Shown here piece after piece: positions 9,549-19,171 of a DNA stretch of 64,000 nt. The DNA is from Chitinophaga rupis. GTDB taxonomy: Bacteria > Bacteroidota > Bacteroidia > Chitinophagales > Chitinophagaceae. Numbering within the stretch: the stretch's first letter is position 1; each line of letters opens with the position of its first letter. The stretch is taken from NCBI RefSeq assembly GCF_900109685.1, contig NZ_FOBB01000002.1:1234085-1298084 (forward strand). Reading direction: 5' to 3'. A program made the position numbers and the translations under genes. Below the pieces are notes generated by a model. That model was given only the letters and a program-made list of their open reading frames with translations. It searched no databases and was not told where the DNA came from.

Positions 9549-10227
9549 GAACCTTCTCTCACTCCTCCACCTTTCCGATCCAACGCTGCCAATAGGCGGC
9601 TACACTCATTCCAATGGGCTGGAAACCTATGTGCAGGAGGGTTTGGTGTGTAATGCAGCTACTGCTGAGGAGTATATCCGCAGCATGCTGCAATATAACC
9701 TGCGGTATAACGATGCTGCCTTTGCCAGCCTGGCTTATGACGCAGCCATGCAGCAGGACTTTAACGCATTATTACAGCTGGATGAAGAATGCACTGCCTT
9801 AAAGCTGCCCCGTGAAATACGGCAGGCCAGCCAGAAGCTGGGTGTTCGTTTAATAAAGATCTTTAGCCGGCAGCAGGCCTTTCCGTTTATGCAGCAGTAT
9901 GAACAGGCTATGCAGCAGGGCACTGCCACCGGGCATTACTGCCTGGTATTTGGCGTATATGCCTGCCTGTTACAGATCCCTAAGCCGGATACCTTGCAGG
10001 CGTTTTATTATAATGCCGTAGCGGGTTTGGTTACCAACAGCGTAAAACTGGTACCTCTGGGGCAGCTGGACGGGCAGGATATTTTGCACCGCCTGCAGCC
10101 GCTGATGCAGGAGCTGGCCACCGCTACGCTAACGCCCGACCGTAAATGGCTGGGCTGCTGTAACCCGGGTTTTGACATCCGCTGTATGCAGCATGAAAGA
10201 TTATATTCAAGATTATATATGTCGTAG
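9547..10227 (+). CDS. ureF: Urease accessory protein UreF
   Basis: 226 residues. The only start that keeps the conserved N-terminus ([20 protein letters not shown]) is the TTG at 9547; an in-frame TAA sits directly before it and no ATG occurs until past residue 40. UreF links UreD and UreG in the nickel-insertion complex. The start codon is overlapped by the inverted repeat, so expression may depend on coupling or hairpin opening. Confidence 0.93.
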   Translation: MNLLSLLHLSDPTLPIGGYTHSNGLETYVQEGLVCNAATAEEYIRSMLQYNLRYNDAAFASLAYDAAMQQDFNALLQLDEECTALKLPREIRQASQKLGVRLIKIFSRQQAFPFMQQYEQAMQQGTATGHYCLVFGVYACLLQIPKPDTLQAFYYNAVAGLVTNSVKLVPLGQLDGQDILHRLQPLMQELATATLTPDRKWLGCCNPGFDIRCMQHERLYSRLYMS

Positions 10228-10231
10228 AAAT

Positions 10232-10867
10232 ATGAGCAGAACATACGTGAAAATAGGCATTGCAGGCCCGGTAGGATCGGGTAAGACCGCCCTCATTGAA
10301 AGGCTGTCGCGCAATATGCTGCACCAATATGACCTGGGTGTAATTACCAATGATATTTATACCAAAGAGGATGCAGAGTTTTTAACTAAGAACAGCTTAC
10401 TGCCTGCGGAGCGTATTATAGGCGTGGAAACCGGTGGCTGCCCGCATACTGCCATCCGCGAAGATGCCAGCATGAACCTGGAAGCAGTGGATGAAATGGC
10501 CGCACGTTTTCCTGGCATACAGCTGATCTTTATTGAAAGCGGGGGCGATAACCTCTCCGCCACTTTCAGCCCCGACCTGGCAGATGTTACCATTTTTGTG
10601 ATTGACGTAGCAGAAGGGGATAAGATCCCCCGCAAAGGCGGCCCGGGTATTACCCGCTCCGACCTGCTGGTGATCAATAAAATAGACCTGGCCCCTTACG
10701 TGGGCGCCAGCCTGGAAGTAATGGAGCGCGATGCCCGCCTGATGCGCAAAGGCCAGCCTTTTGTATTCACTGACCTCATGAAAGGCACCGGCCTGGATGC
10801 AGTGATCAGCTGGATTAAAAAATATGCGCTGCTGGAAGAAGTGGCTGAACCGGCCCTGCAAAGATGA
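10232..10867 (+). CDS. ureG: Urease accessory GTPase UreG
   Basis: 211 residues from the ATG at 10232 ([20 protein letters not shown]), 4 bases after ureF. An upstream in-frame start at 10172 would overlap ureF and add an unconserved leader, so I reject it. The P-loop GPVGSGKT, the [18 protein letters not shown] metal motif (C-P-H) and [10 protein letters not shown] (GTPase NKxD) are present. It hydrolyses GTP to drive nickel insertion. Confidence 0.96.
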   Translation: MSRTYVKIGIAGPVGSGKTALIERLSRNMLHQYDLGVITNDIYTKEDAEFLTKNSLLPAERIIGVETGGCPHTAIREDASMNLEAVDEMAARFPGIQLIFIESGGDNLSATFSPDLADVTIFVIDVAEGDKIPRKGGPGITRSDLLVINKIDLAPYVGASLEVMERDARLMRKGQPFVFTDLMKGTGLDAVISWIKKYALLEEVAEPALQR

Positions 10868-11667
10868 TCAGTGAGCTGCGCATAGTAACCGGTTACCGCA
10901 CCGGCATTACATTCCTGCAGGAAGGATACTATACCCGTCCCTTTAAGCTGGCGGATATTGGCGCGTACCGGGCCGATAAGGCCCTGTGCCTGATGCTGAT
11001 GACCGCATCGCCGGGCATGCTGGATGGAGACGATTACCGTATATCGGTTACCGTTAGCAAGCACACACGCCTGCAGCTGCAAACGCAGGCCTACCAGCGT
11101 TTGTACAGCATGCAGCAGGGCGCTAAACAGCATATGAATGTGCAGGTGCAGGAAGGCGCTACATTCAGCTATGTGCCGCACCCCATAGTGCCGCATAAGG
11201 ATGCCAGCTTTGAAGGATATAACCGCATTGAGCTGGCAGAAAATTGCCGCCTGGTTTGGGGCGAGATCCTGACCTGCGGCCGTAAGCTGAACGGGGAAGC
11301 CTTTCAGTTTAAACAGTTTCACAATGTAACGGAGCTGTTTTACCGGGGCAAGCTGGTGTTAAAAGATAACCTGCTGATACAACCTGAACGTATAAACGTA
11401 ATGGCGCCCGGGCAAATGGAAGGGTATACCCATCAGGCTACGCTGATCTATGCAGATACCCGCACCGGTGCTGCGCCGGTAGCCGACCGTTTGCTGGAAA
11501 TACTGTCGCCGGAAAAAGACATCGCCTACGGCGTGTCACAAACCGCCGGCCCCGCCCTGGTGCTGCGTGTGCTGGGGCATGGCGCAGAACAGCTGTTCAA
11601 CTGCCTGCGGAAAATAGAAGACCTGTTATGGAAGGAAGAAATTGTGGAAGCGCAATATAAACTATGA
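10864..11667 (+). CDS. ureD: Urease accessory protein UreD
   Basis: 267 residues, overlapping the ureG stop by 4 bases (ATGA). It has the UreD pattern: [57 protein letters not shown] and [16 protein letters not shown]. UreD (also called UreH) is the scaffold that binds apo-urease. Placing ureD last of the accessory set is common outside enterobacteria. Confidence 0.95.
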   Translation: MISELRIVTGYRTGITFLQEGYYTRPFKLADIGAYRADKALCLMLMTASPGMLDGDDYRISVTVSKHTRLQLQTQAYQRLYSMQQGAKQHMNVQVQEGATFSYVPHPIVPHKDASFEGYNRIELAENCRLVWGEILTCGRKLNGEAFQFKQFHNVTELFYRGKLVLKDNLLIQPERINVMAPGQMEGYTHQATLIYADTRTGAAPVADRLLEILSPEKDIAYGVSQTAGPALVLRVLGHGAEQLFNCLRKIEDLLWKEEIVEAQYKL

Positions 11668-11673
11668 TTAAAT

Positions 11674-12378
11674 ATGACTACAGAGCTCAGCGCATTAATA
11701 CTCACTGCCATTACCATCAGCTGTATACATACTGTTACCGGCCCGGATCATTATGTGCCGTTCATTGCGCTATCGCAATCGCGGAAATGGTCGCCGGCTA
11801 AAACAGTGTTCTGGACTATTATATGCGGCATAGGGCATGTGGGCAGCTCCGTGTTATTAGGCCTGCTGGGCGTGTTCCTGGGATGGGAGATCTCTAAGAT
11901 CAGCTGGCTGGAAGGCGTGCGGGGCGGCATTGCCGGCTGGGCGCTGCTGTTCTTTGGCCTGGCCTACCTGGTATGGGGCCTGCGCCGCGCTTACCTGAAT
12001 AAGCCGCATAAACATTTTGATATGTACGAGGACGGCTCTGTGTATGTGTATGAGCATAAGCACGGGGAAGGGCCGGTGTATCCGCAGCAGCGTACCAAAG
12101 TAACCCCCTGGATCATATTCATCATTTTTGCGCTGGGGCCCTGCGAGCCGCTGATCCCATTACTTACTTATCCCGCTGCACAAAAGTCAACACTGGGCAT
12201 TGTGCTGCTGATCGTAACCTTTACGGTATTTACCCTTATAACCATGGTGGTGATGGTAATGCTGGGGTATTACGGTTATTCTTTCCTGAAAACAGATAAG
12301 CTGGAACGTTATATCCACGCCATTGGCGGCGCTACCGTTACCATTTGCGGCATAGGCATGGTGTTTATGGGATGGTAG
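11674..12378 (+). CDS. Membrane protein of the NicO/UreH nickel-transporter type
   Basis: 234 residues with about six membrane segments. The first helix carries HTVTGPDHYVPF, close to the His-x4-Asp-His nickel motif of NiCoT/UreH permeases but with one extra residue, and the second has GHVGSSVLLGLLG. A cytoplasmic loop has DMYEDGSVYVYEHKHGEG, rich in His and acidic residues that could bind metal. It starts 6 bases after ureD, so it is in the urease operon. Nickel import is inferred from motif and context; it could instead export a metal. Confidence 0.65.
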   Translation: MTTELSALILTAITISCIHTVTGPDHYVPFIALSQSRKWSPAKTVFWTIICGIGHVGSSVLLGLLGVFLGWEISKISWLEGVRGGIAGWALLFFGLAYLVWGLRRAYLNKPHKHFDMYEDGSVYVYEHKHGEGPVYPQQRTKVTPWIIFIIFALGPCEPLIPLLTYPAAQKSTLGIVLLIVTFTVFTLITMVVMVMLGYYGYSFLKTDKLERYIHAIGGATVTICGIGMVFMGW

Positions 12379-12386
12379 TGGTGAAT

Positions 12387-12446
12387 GCTTAACGCTAAAT
12401 TGCAGCGTAGGTGATGATGAAGGGTATAAAGTATTTCGCGTTAAGC
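12387..12446 (+). terminator. Terminator closing the urease operon
   Basis: Arms GCTTAACGC (12387-12395) and GCGTTAAGC (12438-12446) are perfectly complementary and followed by GTTTTTG. It separates the urease operon from the fluoride-responsive unit. Confidence 0.65.
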
Positions 12447-12481
12447 GTTTTTGAATAATCACAATTAAATATTATTTTCAC

Positions 12482-12542
12482 GCCAGGAAATGGTGTCTTC
12501 CTGCACAAGAACCGTCCGCTCAGGACTGATGGCGCCTACAAA
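12482..12542 (+). ncRNA. Fluoride (crcB-type) riboswitch
   Basis: The region matches the fluoride aptamer element by element. Stem 1 is CAGGAA/TTCCTG (12484-12489, 12498-12503) with loop ATGGTGTC. An AAGAACC linker follows, then stem 2 GTCC/GGAC (12514-12517, 12523-12526), then the conserved tail CTGATGGCGCCTAC. The loop bases GGTGT (12492-12496) can pair with GCGCC (12532-12536) as the known pseudoknot. The gene downstream is a CLC-F homologue, the classic partner. The rest of the leader to 12676 (about 130 bases) has further stems, such as TACTGC/GCAGTA and AAGCGA/TCGCTT, that may be the expression platform. Confidence 0.85.
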
Positions 12543-12676
12543 TAAAACAAAGATGAGGTTTGCTGGGAAGCGATGCGTGAAGTACTGCGTAAGAGCAGTA
12601 GCCGCACAACAATTTACCGGATAGGAAAATGCTTTAAACCAACCCGTCGCTTACTTGTGAAACTATTTGTAGGATT

Positions 12677-13978
12677 ATGTATCAGAAAATCAAAACTTCT
12701 TTCGAGCAATTCTCTATCGCTAAACACTTGATCCGCTGGACTTTACTGGCAATTCCCCTAGCCTTAGTCGTAGGCTCGCTGGTGGCGTTATTCCTATGGT
12801 TGCTGGAGGAGGCTACCCGGCTGCGCTGGCAGCAACCGTGGTTATTATACCTGCTGCCCTTGGCTGGTATTGGCATTTACTTCCTGTATAAAAAGCTGGG
12901 TAAAAATTCGGAAGCAGGTAACAACCTCATTATGGAGGAAATACACCAGCCGGGCGGCGGTATACCTGCCCGTATGGCGCCCCTGGTGCTGCTCACTACC
13001 GTTATCACACACCTGTTTGGCGGCTCTGCCGGGCGGGAAGGTACTGCCGTACAAATAGGCGGCAGCATGGCGCACCTGCTGGGCCGCCGCATGCGCCTCA
13101 CTGAAAAGGATATACGTATTTTACTCATGGCAGGTATTGCCGCCGGTTTTGGAGCGGTATTCGGTACCCCGCTTACCGGTGCGGTGTTTGCGCTGGAAGT
13201 GCTGGCCATAGGCACCATCCGGTATGATGCGCTGGTGCCCTGCCTGATAGCCGCCATATTTGCAGATATTGTCTGTTCCGCCTGGGGTATTCATCATACG
13301 CATTACCATATTGATTTTGTACCGCATAACAGCACACCTTTTTTGCCCTTCCTGCACATGGACCTCTGGCTGTTAGCTAAAGTGGTGCTGGCCGGTGTGG
13401 CTTTTGGCATGGCCAGCTACCTGTTTGCCAACAGCATGCACCTGATCAAACAATATGCGCAGCGTTACATACAACCGGCCTGGCTTATACCGGCTGCAGG
13501 CGGTGTGATCATCATTGCATTCAGCTGGGTGCTGGGTACCCGCGATTACCTGGGGCTGGGCGTTAGCAGCCAGTATCCATCCGGCGTAAGTATTTTAAAT
13601 GCATTTCATGCAGGCGGCGCCACTACCTGGAGCTGGTTATGGAAACTGCTGTTCACCGCAATTACCTTAGGCATGGGTTTTAAAGGGGGAGAGGTGACGC
13701 CCCTGTTCTTTATAGGCGCTACATTAGGTAACACCCTGGCTATATTGTTAGGCGCGCCGGTAGACCTGTTTGCCGGTATGGGCTTCATTGCTGTATTTGC
13801 CGGCGCCACCAACACGCCCATTGCCTGTACCTTAATGGGGGTGGAGCTGTTTGGCACCTCCCATGTATTATACTTTGCCGTGGCCTGTTTTACCGCGTAT
13901 TATTTCAGCGGGCATAGTGGTATTTATAGAGCGCAGCGCATGGCCGTACATAAAGGCGAAAGCTCAACCATTAAATAG
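12677..13978 (+). CDS. CLC-F fluoride/proton antiporter
   Basis: 433 residues with ten or more membrane helices of the CLC fold. In place of the GSGIP motif of chloride CLCs it has GNNLI (residues 81-85), which is the signature reported for the fluoride-exporting CLC-F branch. It also has [14 protein letters not shown] (gating glutamate Glu121) and [15 protein letters not shown]. It should expel fluoride from the cytoplasm. The fluoride riboswitch directly upstream supports the call independently. Confidence 0.9.
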   Translation: MYQKIKTSFEQFSIAKHLIRWTLLAIPLALVVGSLVALFLWLLEEATRLRWQQPWLLYLLPLAGIGIYFLYKKLGKNSEAGNNLIMEEIHQPGGGIPARMAPLVLLTTVITHLFGGSAGREGTAVQIGGSMAHLLGRRMRLTEKDIRILLMAGIAAGFGAVFGTPLTGAVFALEVLAIGTIRYDALVPCLIAAIFADIVCSAWGIHHTHYHIDFVPHNSTPFLPFLHMDLWLLAKVVLAGVAFGMASYLFANSMHLIKQYAQRYIQPAWLIPAAGGVIIIAFSWVLGTRDYLGLGVSSQYPSGVSILNAFHAGGATTWSWLWKLLFTAITLGMGFKGGEVTPLFFIGATLGNTLAILLGAPVDLFAGMGFIAVFAGATNTPIACTLMGVELFGTSHVLYFAVACFTAYYFSGHSGIYRAQRMAVHKGESSTIK

Positions 13979-13984
13979 TAAAAG

Positions 13985-14386
13985 ATGCCTGAACTGAAGA
14001 GGAATGTATTTCTAATAATTGGAGCCGTTTTGGTGATCCTTTTCCTGGTGCTTACCAAAAAGGCCAGAAAGGTTATGAATAAAGGGATCCAGGTGCAGGG
14101 AGTTGTTTTTGATATTGTTAACGGCAGCACAGATCAGGCTATAACACAACATCCGGTTATACGCTTCCTGACCCTCAATAACGTATGGATCACGGAACCC
14201 TACTACAGCAGCACATTTCCTGTTTCCTTAAAAAAAGGACAAACAATAAAGGTGGTTTATAGCCCACGCGATCCAAAAGATTTTATCATTAAACCCGAAG
14301 GCATTGCATTATACCTGCCATTAGCCATTCTTATGCTGGGCTCTCTTTTTTTAATAGTAGGTGTTTATAAGCTATTACGGCCCTGA
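13985..14386 (+). CDS. DUF3592-like membrane protein
   Basis: 133 residues. There is one membrane helix at the start (about 8-24), a small beta domain (VQGVVFDIVNG, HPVIRFLT, KKGQTIKVVYSPRDPKDFII) and a second helix near the C-terminus (about 110-129). This is the layout of DUF3592 proteins, whose function is unknown. It starts 6 bases after the CLC-F gene and is probably cotranscribed, so it may also respond to fluoride; that is inference only. Confidence 0.7.
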   Translation: MPELKRNVFLIIGAVLVILFLVLTKKARKVMNKGIQVQGVVFDIVNGSTDQAITQHPVIRFLTLNNVWITEPYYSSTFPVSLKKGQTIKVVYSPRDPKDFIIKPEGIALYLPLAILMLGSLFLIVGVYKLLRP

Positions 14387-14387
14387 A

Positions 14388-15329
14388 TTACATCCATACC
14401 ACTTTCTGTTCGGCAATATGCGCCTGCCCTATGATGGCTGCATACAGCTCCGGCCTGCGGGCCTGCCGGTAGCGGTATCCGCCGGATTGCTGTAATTTCT
14501 CCACTGTGCAGGTAGCAATACTTATATCATTATCCAGCGCACGGCATTCTGCAATTACATCTCCAAACGGATCTAAGATCATAGAACAGCCATTCTTCAG
14601 CTGATCATCATCCATCCCGATAGGGTTAGAGAACACTACGTAAATGCCGTTATCATAAGCGCGTGCAGGCAGCCATTTCATTAACCAGCTGCGCCCTTTC
14701 ATACCATCAAATTCCAGCCGCAATGAGGTAGGATCAGCCACGCGGTTATACCAGAGCTGCGGATCCACAAAGCCCGCCCCTGGCCGGGTAGAGGGGGTGC
14801 ACATGGTAACATGCGGCATAAAAATAATATCCGCACCCAGCAGGGTAGTGGCACGTACATTTTCAATAATGTTATTATCGTAACAGATCAGGATACCGCA
14901 CTTCCAGCCAAAGAGATCAAACACTACGTATTGATCGCCCGGTGTAAGATGCGGATTAATGAAGGGGTGCAGCTTCCGGTACTTGGCTACCAGCCCGTTC
15001 TTATCCACACATACATAGGCTTTGTACAAGCCGCCGCTAACATCTTTTTCAAACAAACCGGCCAGTATAGTAATGCCGGTTTCCGCGGCAATAGTTGTTA
15101 AGGCTTGTATGCTGGGGCCATCCGGAATGTGCTCCGCCAGCTCCAGCATTTGCTCTTTTGATAAATGTCGGGCAAAGGTGTAGCCGGTAACGGAACATTC
15201 ATGGAAAGCAATCACCTGCGCGCCTGCCTGTGCGGCCTGTAAGGCCAGCTGGCGAATGATCTGCAGGTTATAGGATTTATCCCCGCTGCGGTGCTCAAAT
15301 TGTGCAGTAGCAATTTTTAAAGGTAACAT
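14388..15329 (-). CDS. Carbon-nitrogen hydrolase (nitrilase superfamily)
   Basis: 313 residues. The Glu-Lys-Cys triad is visible: Glu44 in AFHECSVTGY, Lys119 in KYRKLHPF and Cys149 in CGILICYDNN. Such enzymes hydrolyse nitriles, amides or carbamoyl groups in the cytoplasm. The gene is convergent with the DUF3592 gene (1-base gap) and downstream of an AraC regulator on the same strand, 63 bases away. The substrate is unknown; amidase rather than nitrilase activity is more usual for this sequence type. Confidence 0.88.
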   Translation of the reverse strand: MLPLKIATAQFEHRSGDKSYNLQIIRQLALQAAQAGAQVIAFHECSVTGYTFARHLSKEQMLELAEHIPDGPSIQALTTIAAETGITILAGLFEKDVSGGLYKAYVCVDKNGLVAKYRKLHPFINPHLTPGDQYVVFDLFGWKCGILICYDNNIIENVRATTLLGADIIFMPHVTMCTPSTRPGAGFVDPQLWYNRVADPTSLRLEFDGMKGRSWLMKWLPARAYDNGIYVVFSNPIGMDDDQLKNGCSMILDPFGDVIAECRALDNDISIATCTVEKLQQSGGYRYRQARRPELYAAIIGQAHIAEQKVVWM

Positions 15330-15392
15330 GTGCAGTTATTTACCCTGGCAAGGTAGTACGGCCCCTGGAAGTGAAATTGTAAAAACCCGACA

Positions 15393-16193
15393 TTAAGCCG
15401 GCAGCTGCATAAAATTAATGGCCAGCAAACGGGTTTGGGTAAGATACTGGGTAGGGGTAATGCCTGCCAGCTGCTTAAATTCATGTATAAAATGCGCCTG
15501 GTCATAATAACCGGTTTCATAAGCCAGTTGGGTAAGAGAGGCCTCCGGTGTTTGCTGTATGCATTTCAATAAATACTGAAAGCGCATGGTGCGCAGGAAT
15601 TGTTTGGGAGTTAACCCTACATGCGCGCGGAACTGCCGTTCCAATTGCCTTTCAGAAATGTGCAGGGTTTGGATGAGCTGCCCCACCTGCATCAGGCCAT
15701 GCTGTTGTTGTATATGTGCCATAGCAGCGGTTAACAGCCGGCCGGCCGCGGGGTGCTGCTGTAATTTATGAATAAGAAAATGTTGAATGAGCTGTAAACG
15801 CTGCTGATCATTTTCAGCCAGCACTATTTTTTCTTCCAGCTGGCTGCCGGCAGCGCCAAAAATATCCGGCAGGCTAATGAGCTGATCGGTAAAAGTATGC
15901 GCCAGTATACCTGTTAATGTTTGCAGGGCATAAGGCTGCAACACCACTACCAGCATACCAATGGCGCCACCCGAAGCCAGGTCGTGGAACTGGCTGATCT
16001 GTCCGTATACAAAACTGCGCGGATGTACCGGCCCGGTATTGGAAAAAGCAGAGAACCGCGCTTTGTAATAGAACACCATGCCCGCATGCCCGTCCGGCGA
16101 AAGACGGTGGTGCTGCTGGGCAGGACTATCATTTTCCAATACCAGGAAATGTTTTACCAGTGATGTTAATATAGCAGGCGGCGCTATCTGCAT
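15393..16193 (-). CDS. AraC-family transcriptional regulator
   Basis: I start it at MQIAPPAILTSL (16193), giving 266 residues; the longest frame reaches 16220 but would leave only 17 bases to the divergent gene. The N-terminal part has an AraC-binding-type domain (SPDGHAGMVFYY, FVYGQISQFHDLASGG). The C-terminal DNA-binding domain ends with LTQLAYETGYYDQAHFIHEF and the PTQYL motif. It lies between a nitrilase-family gene and a divergent oxidoreductase gene and may control either. Confidence 0.88.
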   Translation of the reverse strand: MQIAPPAILTSLVKHFLVLENDSPAQQHHRLSPDGHAGMVFYYKARFSAFSNTGPVHPRSFVYGQISQFHDLASGGAIGMLVVVLQPYALQTLTGILAHTFTDQLISLPDIFGAAGSQLEEKIVLAENDQQRLQLIQHFLIHKLQQHPAAGRLLTAAMAHIQQQHGLMQVGQLIQTLHISERQLERQFRAHVGLTPKQFLRTMRFQYLLKCIQQTPEASLTQLAYETGYYDQAHFIHEFKQLAGITPTQYLTQTRLLAINFMQLPA

Positions 16194-16237
16194 AGTATAA
16201 AAGTAACTATCTTTAGTCACTCAAAAATTTTAATTGT

Positions 16238-17188
16238 ATGAAAGCAGTTGCTGTTTCAAAATTCCGCGATACACTACAGGTTATGGAATTACCCCAGCCT
16301 GCAGTACGCGCGGGCATGATATTAATACGTGTAGCCGCTGCCGGTATGAACCCCTTTGACTGGAAAATGGTGGATGGTATAATGGATGGACACATGCCGC
16401 ACCAGTTCCCGCTGATCATGGGCGTAGAAGGCGCAGGTACTGTAGTTGCCGTAGGAGAGGGCGTTACCCGTTTTAAGGAAGGGGATAAGGTGTACGGGCA
16501 ATTCATTCACAGCCCTATTGGTGAAGGAGCATACGCGGAGTACGCAATTGTGCCGGAGAACAATGCTATCAGCGCAGCGCCGAAGTCTATAAACCTTACC
16601 ACAGCTGCTGCTGTGCCTAATGCCGGTATGACCGCATTGCAGGCGCTGGAGCATGCCGGATTAAAAAAAGGACAAACATTATTAATAGTAGGCGCTACTG
16701 GCGGTGTGGGCTCTTTTGCCACGCAGCTGGCTGCCCTGCAGGGTATACAGGTAATTGCCACTGTAAGTGATGATGATGCCGCACAACGTATACAGCAGCT
16801 GGGCGCTGTTACCACAGTTAATTATAAAACGGGCTCCATTGCCGAACAGGTAAAACAAACTTACCCGGATGGTATTGATGGCCTGATAGACCTGATGAGT
16901 AAAAAAGATGCCTTTGCTGCAAACACAGCGCTGGTAAAGAACGGCGGCGTGGCTCTTACCACTGCTTTTGTGGCAGATGATGCTTTGCTGAAAGAGCGGA
17001 ACTTACGTGGCGGTAATTTTGAAGTAAAAGGCAACCTTACCTCGCTGGATCAGCTTACCCAATTAATTGATGACGGTAAGCTACAGGTACCTGTGGGGCA
17101 TACCATCACCCTGCAGGAAGTGCCCGCAGCCATTGCGCAAAGCCGCGCCGGACACGCCACCGGCAAAACAATTATTACGATGGACTAA
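16238..17188 (+). CDS. Zinc-independent MDR oxidoreductase (quinone oxidoreductase type)
   Basis: 316 residues. It has the GroES-like N-terminal domain (GMNPFDWKMVDG, MGVEGAGTVVAVGEGV, DKVYGQ) and the NADP-binding loop LIVGATGGVGSFATQLAAL. The zinc-ligand cysteines of alcohol dehydrogenases are absent, as in quinone oxidoreductases. It should reduce quinones or enones with NADPH. It is divergent from the AraC gene, a common regulator-target arrangement. Confidence 0.88.
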   Translation: MKAVAVSKFRDTLQVMELPQPAVRAGMILIRVAAAGMNPFDWKMVDGIMDGHMPHQFPLIMGVEGAGTVVAVGEGVTRFKEGDKVYGQFIHSPIGEGAYAEYAIVPENNAISAAPKSINLTTAAAVPNAGMTALQALEHAGLKKGQTLLIVGATGGVGSFATQLAALQGIQVIATVSDDDAAQRIQQLGAVTTVNYKTGSIAEQVKQTYPDGIDGLIDLMSKKDAFAANTALVKNGGVALTTAFVADDALLKERNLRGGNFEVKGNLTSLDQLTQLIDDGKLQVPVGHTITLQEVPAAIAQSRAGHATGKTIITMD

Positions 17189-17194
17189 TTGTTT

Positions 17195-17386
17195 AATAAT
17201 AATTAAGAATGAATAATTAATAATCGTTGGGGAGTTATATCGCAGTACGGATAATTGCAAAAAAGAGGAATGATGTTCTATGGCACCATTCCTCTTTTTT
17301 ATTATCTTCAGAGAAGCTGCATTTTCTTGCACCAACATTCTCCGCTATTATTAATTCTTAATTATTCATTATTCATTCTTAATTAA
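17195..17386. repeat. Word palindrome bracketing a terminator
   Basis: AT-word arm 17195-17224 and its reverse complement 17347-17386 enclose a stem-loop terminator at 17259-17300. The segment 17199-17304 is repeated in inverted orientation at 18113-18222, sharing TATATCGCAGTACGGAT and GAGGAATGATG. Confidence 0.8.
17259..17300. terminator. Perfect 14-bp terminator stem
   Basis: AAAAAAGAGGAATG (17259-17272) pairs exactly with CATTCCTCTTTTTT (17287-17300). It has A and T runs on both sides, so it can act for the genes on both strands that converge on it. Confidence 0.88.
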
Positions 17387-17973
17387 AAGGTGACTTTATA
17401 TACGCGGTACCCTTTGCTGTAGTTATTGGGGTCATGTTGTACACGAAGGGTCATGGTTGATCTGCCTGGAGATGCGGTGTTCAGCAGGGGCGGACCTTGT
17501 TCAAGCGCTGTCTCAAAGTCAGCTTTCACCTGGTCATTAAAGGGGGTAAGTGGGTAGCTGTTGTAGTAATATTTGTCCGCTTCCTTTCTCAGGCAGAAAT
17601 ATGAAAAAGGGCCCGCAGCACCAAATAATGGTAGCGCAAAGGTATCCAGGCCCTGGTATTTGTCCCGGTGGATGGTTTTTTTATACTCGAGCCAGTAAGA
17701 AGGGCCATCCTGCAGCGGCTCTTTGGGCTTAACCACTATTGCTTTAATGACGTACATATATCCCATTTCCCGCTCCGGAAAATTATTAACATAGGTATAA
17801 ACCAATTCCTTTTTGTCTGTATTCAGAAATATCCTGGAATCGCCACCTGTTGTATAATGATCCAGGAATACTTCCACTTCCTGTCCGTTCTTCGGGTCCG
17901 AAGGGTCAAACTTGTCCTTGGAACAAGCCATAAATAAAAGGGCAATGAAAAAAAGAGAATAGAAATGTTTCAT
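17383..17973 (-). CDS. Small lipoprotein of unknown function
   Basis: 196 residues. The lipoprotein signal MKHFYSLFFIALLFMACSKD has its cysteine at position 17. The mature part is predicted beta-rich (QEVEVFLDHYTTGGDSRIFL, ELVYTYVNNF, STMTLRVQHDP), but I do not recognise a family. It is flanked on both sides by inverted copies of the same repeat plus terminator unit, and its TAA stop comes from the repeat. Confidence 0.7.
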   Translation of the reverse strand: MKHFYSLFFIALLFMACSKDKFDPSDPKNGQEVEVFLDHYTTGGDSRIFLNTDKKELVYTYVNNFPEREMGYMYVIKAIVVKPKEPLQDGPSYWLEYKKTIHRDKYQGLDTFALPLFGAAGPFSYFCLRKEADKYYYNSYPLTPFNDQVKADFETALEQGPPLLNTASPGRSTMTLRVQHDPNNYSKGYRVYKVTF

Positions 17974-18112
17974 AGTACCAAATGATGATGATGGGCTAAG
18001 ATGAAATATCCCTATTGGAACGGTTATACCGGAACAAATGTTACCCCTTTTTTAATTAATAATATAGGAGAATGTTACTTCAGGTAAACGGTTTTTCTCT
18101 GAAGTTATAAGT

Positions 18113-18222
18113 AAATAAAAAGGAATGGCGTTGTAGAGCATCATTCCTCTTCATTTTGCAGCTATCCGTACTGCGATATAGCTGCACCACGATTATTAAT
18201 TCTTAATTATTCATTATTAATT
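18113..18222. repeat. Inverted second copy of the repeat-terminator unit
   Basis: The reverse complement of 18113-18222 matches 17199-17304: AT words, then TATATCGCAGTACGGAT, then an AGAGGAATGATG hairpin (here GGAATGGCG...TCATTCC). The last AT words supply the TAA stop of the aldo/keto reductase gene (18221-18223). Confidence 0.8.
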
Positions 18223-19171
18223 AGAAGGCGCTTGCCTCATTGAGCTGGCTCATCGCTGCCTGGTCTAATCCCAGTTTAGAAGCCTGTAGCAGCTCCTCCA
18301 GCTGCGCTACGCTGGTGGCGCTGGCAATAGGCGCTGCAATGCCCGGGCGTTGCGCCAGCCAGGCAATAGCCACGCTGGCAGGATTGGTTTTATAACGTGC
18401 GGCTACTTCATCCAAAGCAGCCAGGATCTTCATTCCGCGATCATTCAGATAGCTCAATGCTTTTTGCCCGCGCGGGCTTTTGGAAATATCTGCCTTGGAA
18501 CGGTATTTACCACTCAGGAAACCGCTGGCCAGCGCGTAGTAAGGTAGTACGCTTAAACCATGTTCCTCGCAAATAGGCATATACGAAGTTTCAAATTTCT
18601 GACGGTCGTACAGGTTATACTCCGGCTGTAAGGTTTCATAACGCGGGTAACCATAATCTTCGCTGTTATGCAGGGATAAGGTGAGCCTTTCCGGGCTCAT
18701 ATTGGAAGTGCCTATCACACGCACTTTGCCGGCTTTTATCAGCTCTGCATAGGTAGCCAGCGTTTCTTCTACCGGTGTGGTTTCTTCATCAAAATGTGTT
18801 TGGTACAGGTCTATATAATCTGTTTGCAAACGGCGCAGGGAATCTTCCACTGCTTTGGTAATATATGCTTTGGAGGTGCCTTTCTGCTGCGGCCCCATTT
18901 CACCGCCTACTTTAGTAGCTATGATCACCTGCTCCCGTTTACCACTTTGTTTTAACCAGTTACCAATAATGGTTTCCGATTCACCGCCTTTGTTACCGCT
19001 TACCCATTTGGAATATACATCTGCCGTATCTATCAGGTTAAAACCTGCGCCGGTAAAGGCGTCCAGCAATTTAAAAGAATTAGGTTCATCAACAGTCCAC
19101 CCAAATACATTACCGCCAAATGCCAGTGGCGCCACTGTGAGCTCAGACCTGCCCAGTTTCCGTTTTTCCAT
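18221..19171 (-). CDS. Aldo/keto reductase
   Basis: 316 residues. It has the AKR TIM-barrel pattern: LAFGGNVFGW, the Asp-Tyr pair in NLIDTADVYSKW, the lysine in IIATKVGGEMG, the histidine in LYQTHFDEE and the NADPH-binding LEELLQASKLGL region. It should reduce carbonyl compounds with NADPH. Monocistronic; the substrate is not evident. Confidence 0.9.
   Translation of the reverse strand: MEKRKLGRSELTVAPLAFGGNVFGWTVDEPNSFKLLDAFTGAGFNLIDTADVYSKWVSGNKGGESETIIGNWLKQSGKREQVIIATKVGGEMGPQQKGTSKAYITKAVEDSLRRLQTDYIDLYQTHFDEETTPVEETLATYAELIKAGKVRVIGTSNMSPERLTLSLHNSEDYGYPRYETLQPEYNLYDRQKFETSYMPICEEHGLSVLPYYALASGFLSGKYRSKADISKSPRGQKALSYLNDRGMKILAALDEVAARYKTNPASVAIAWLAQRPGIAAPIASATSVAQLEELLQASKLGLDQAAMSQLNEASAF

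Noticed and set aside
10172..10231. Longer UreG start
   Set aside because: It would overlap ureF by 56 bases and adds residues not found in UreG; the ATG at 10232 fits the family.
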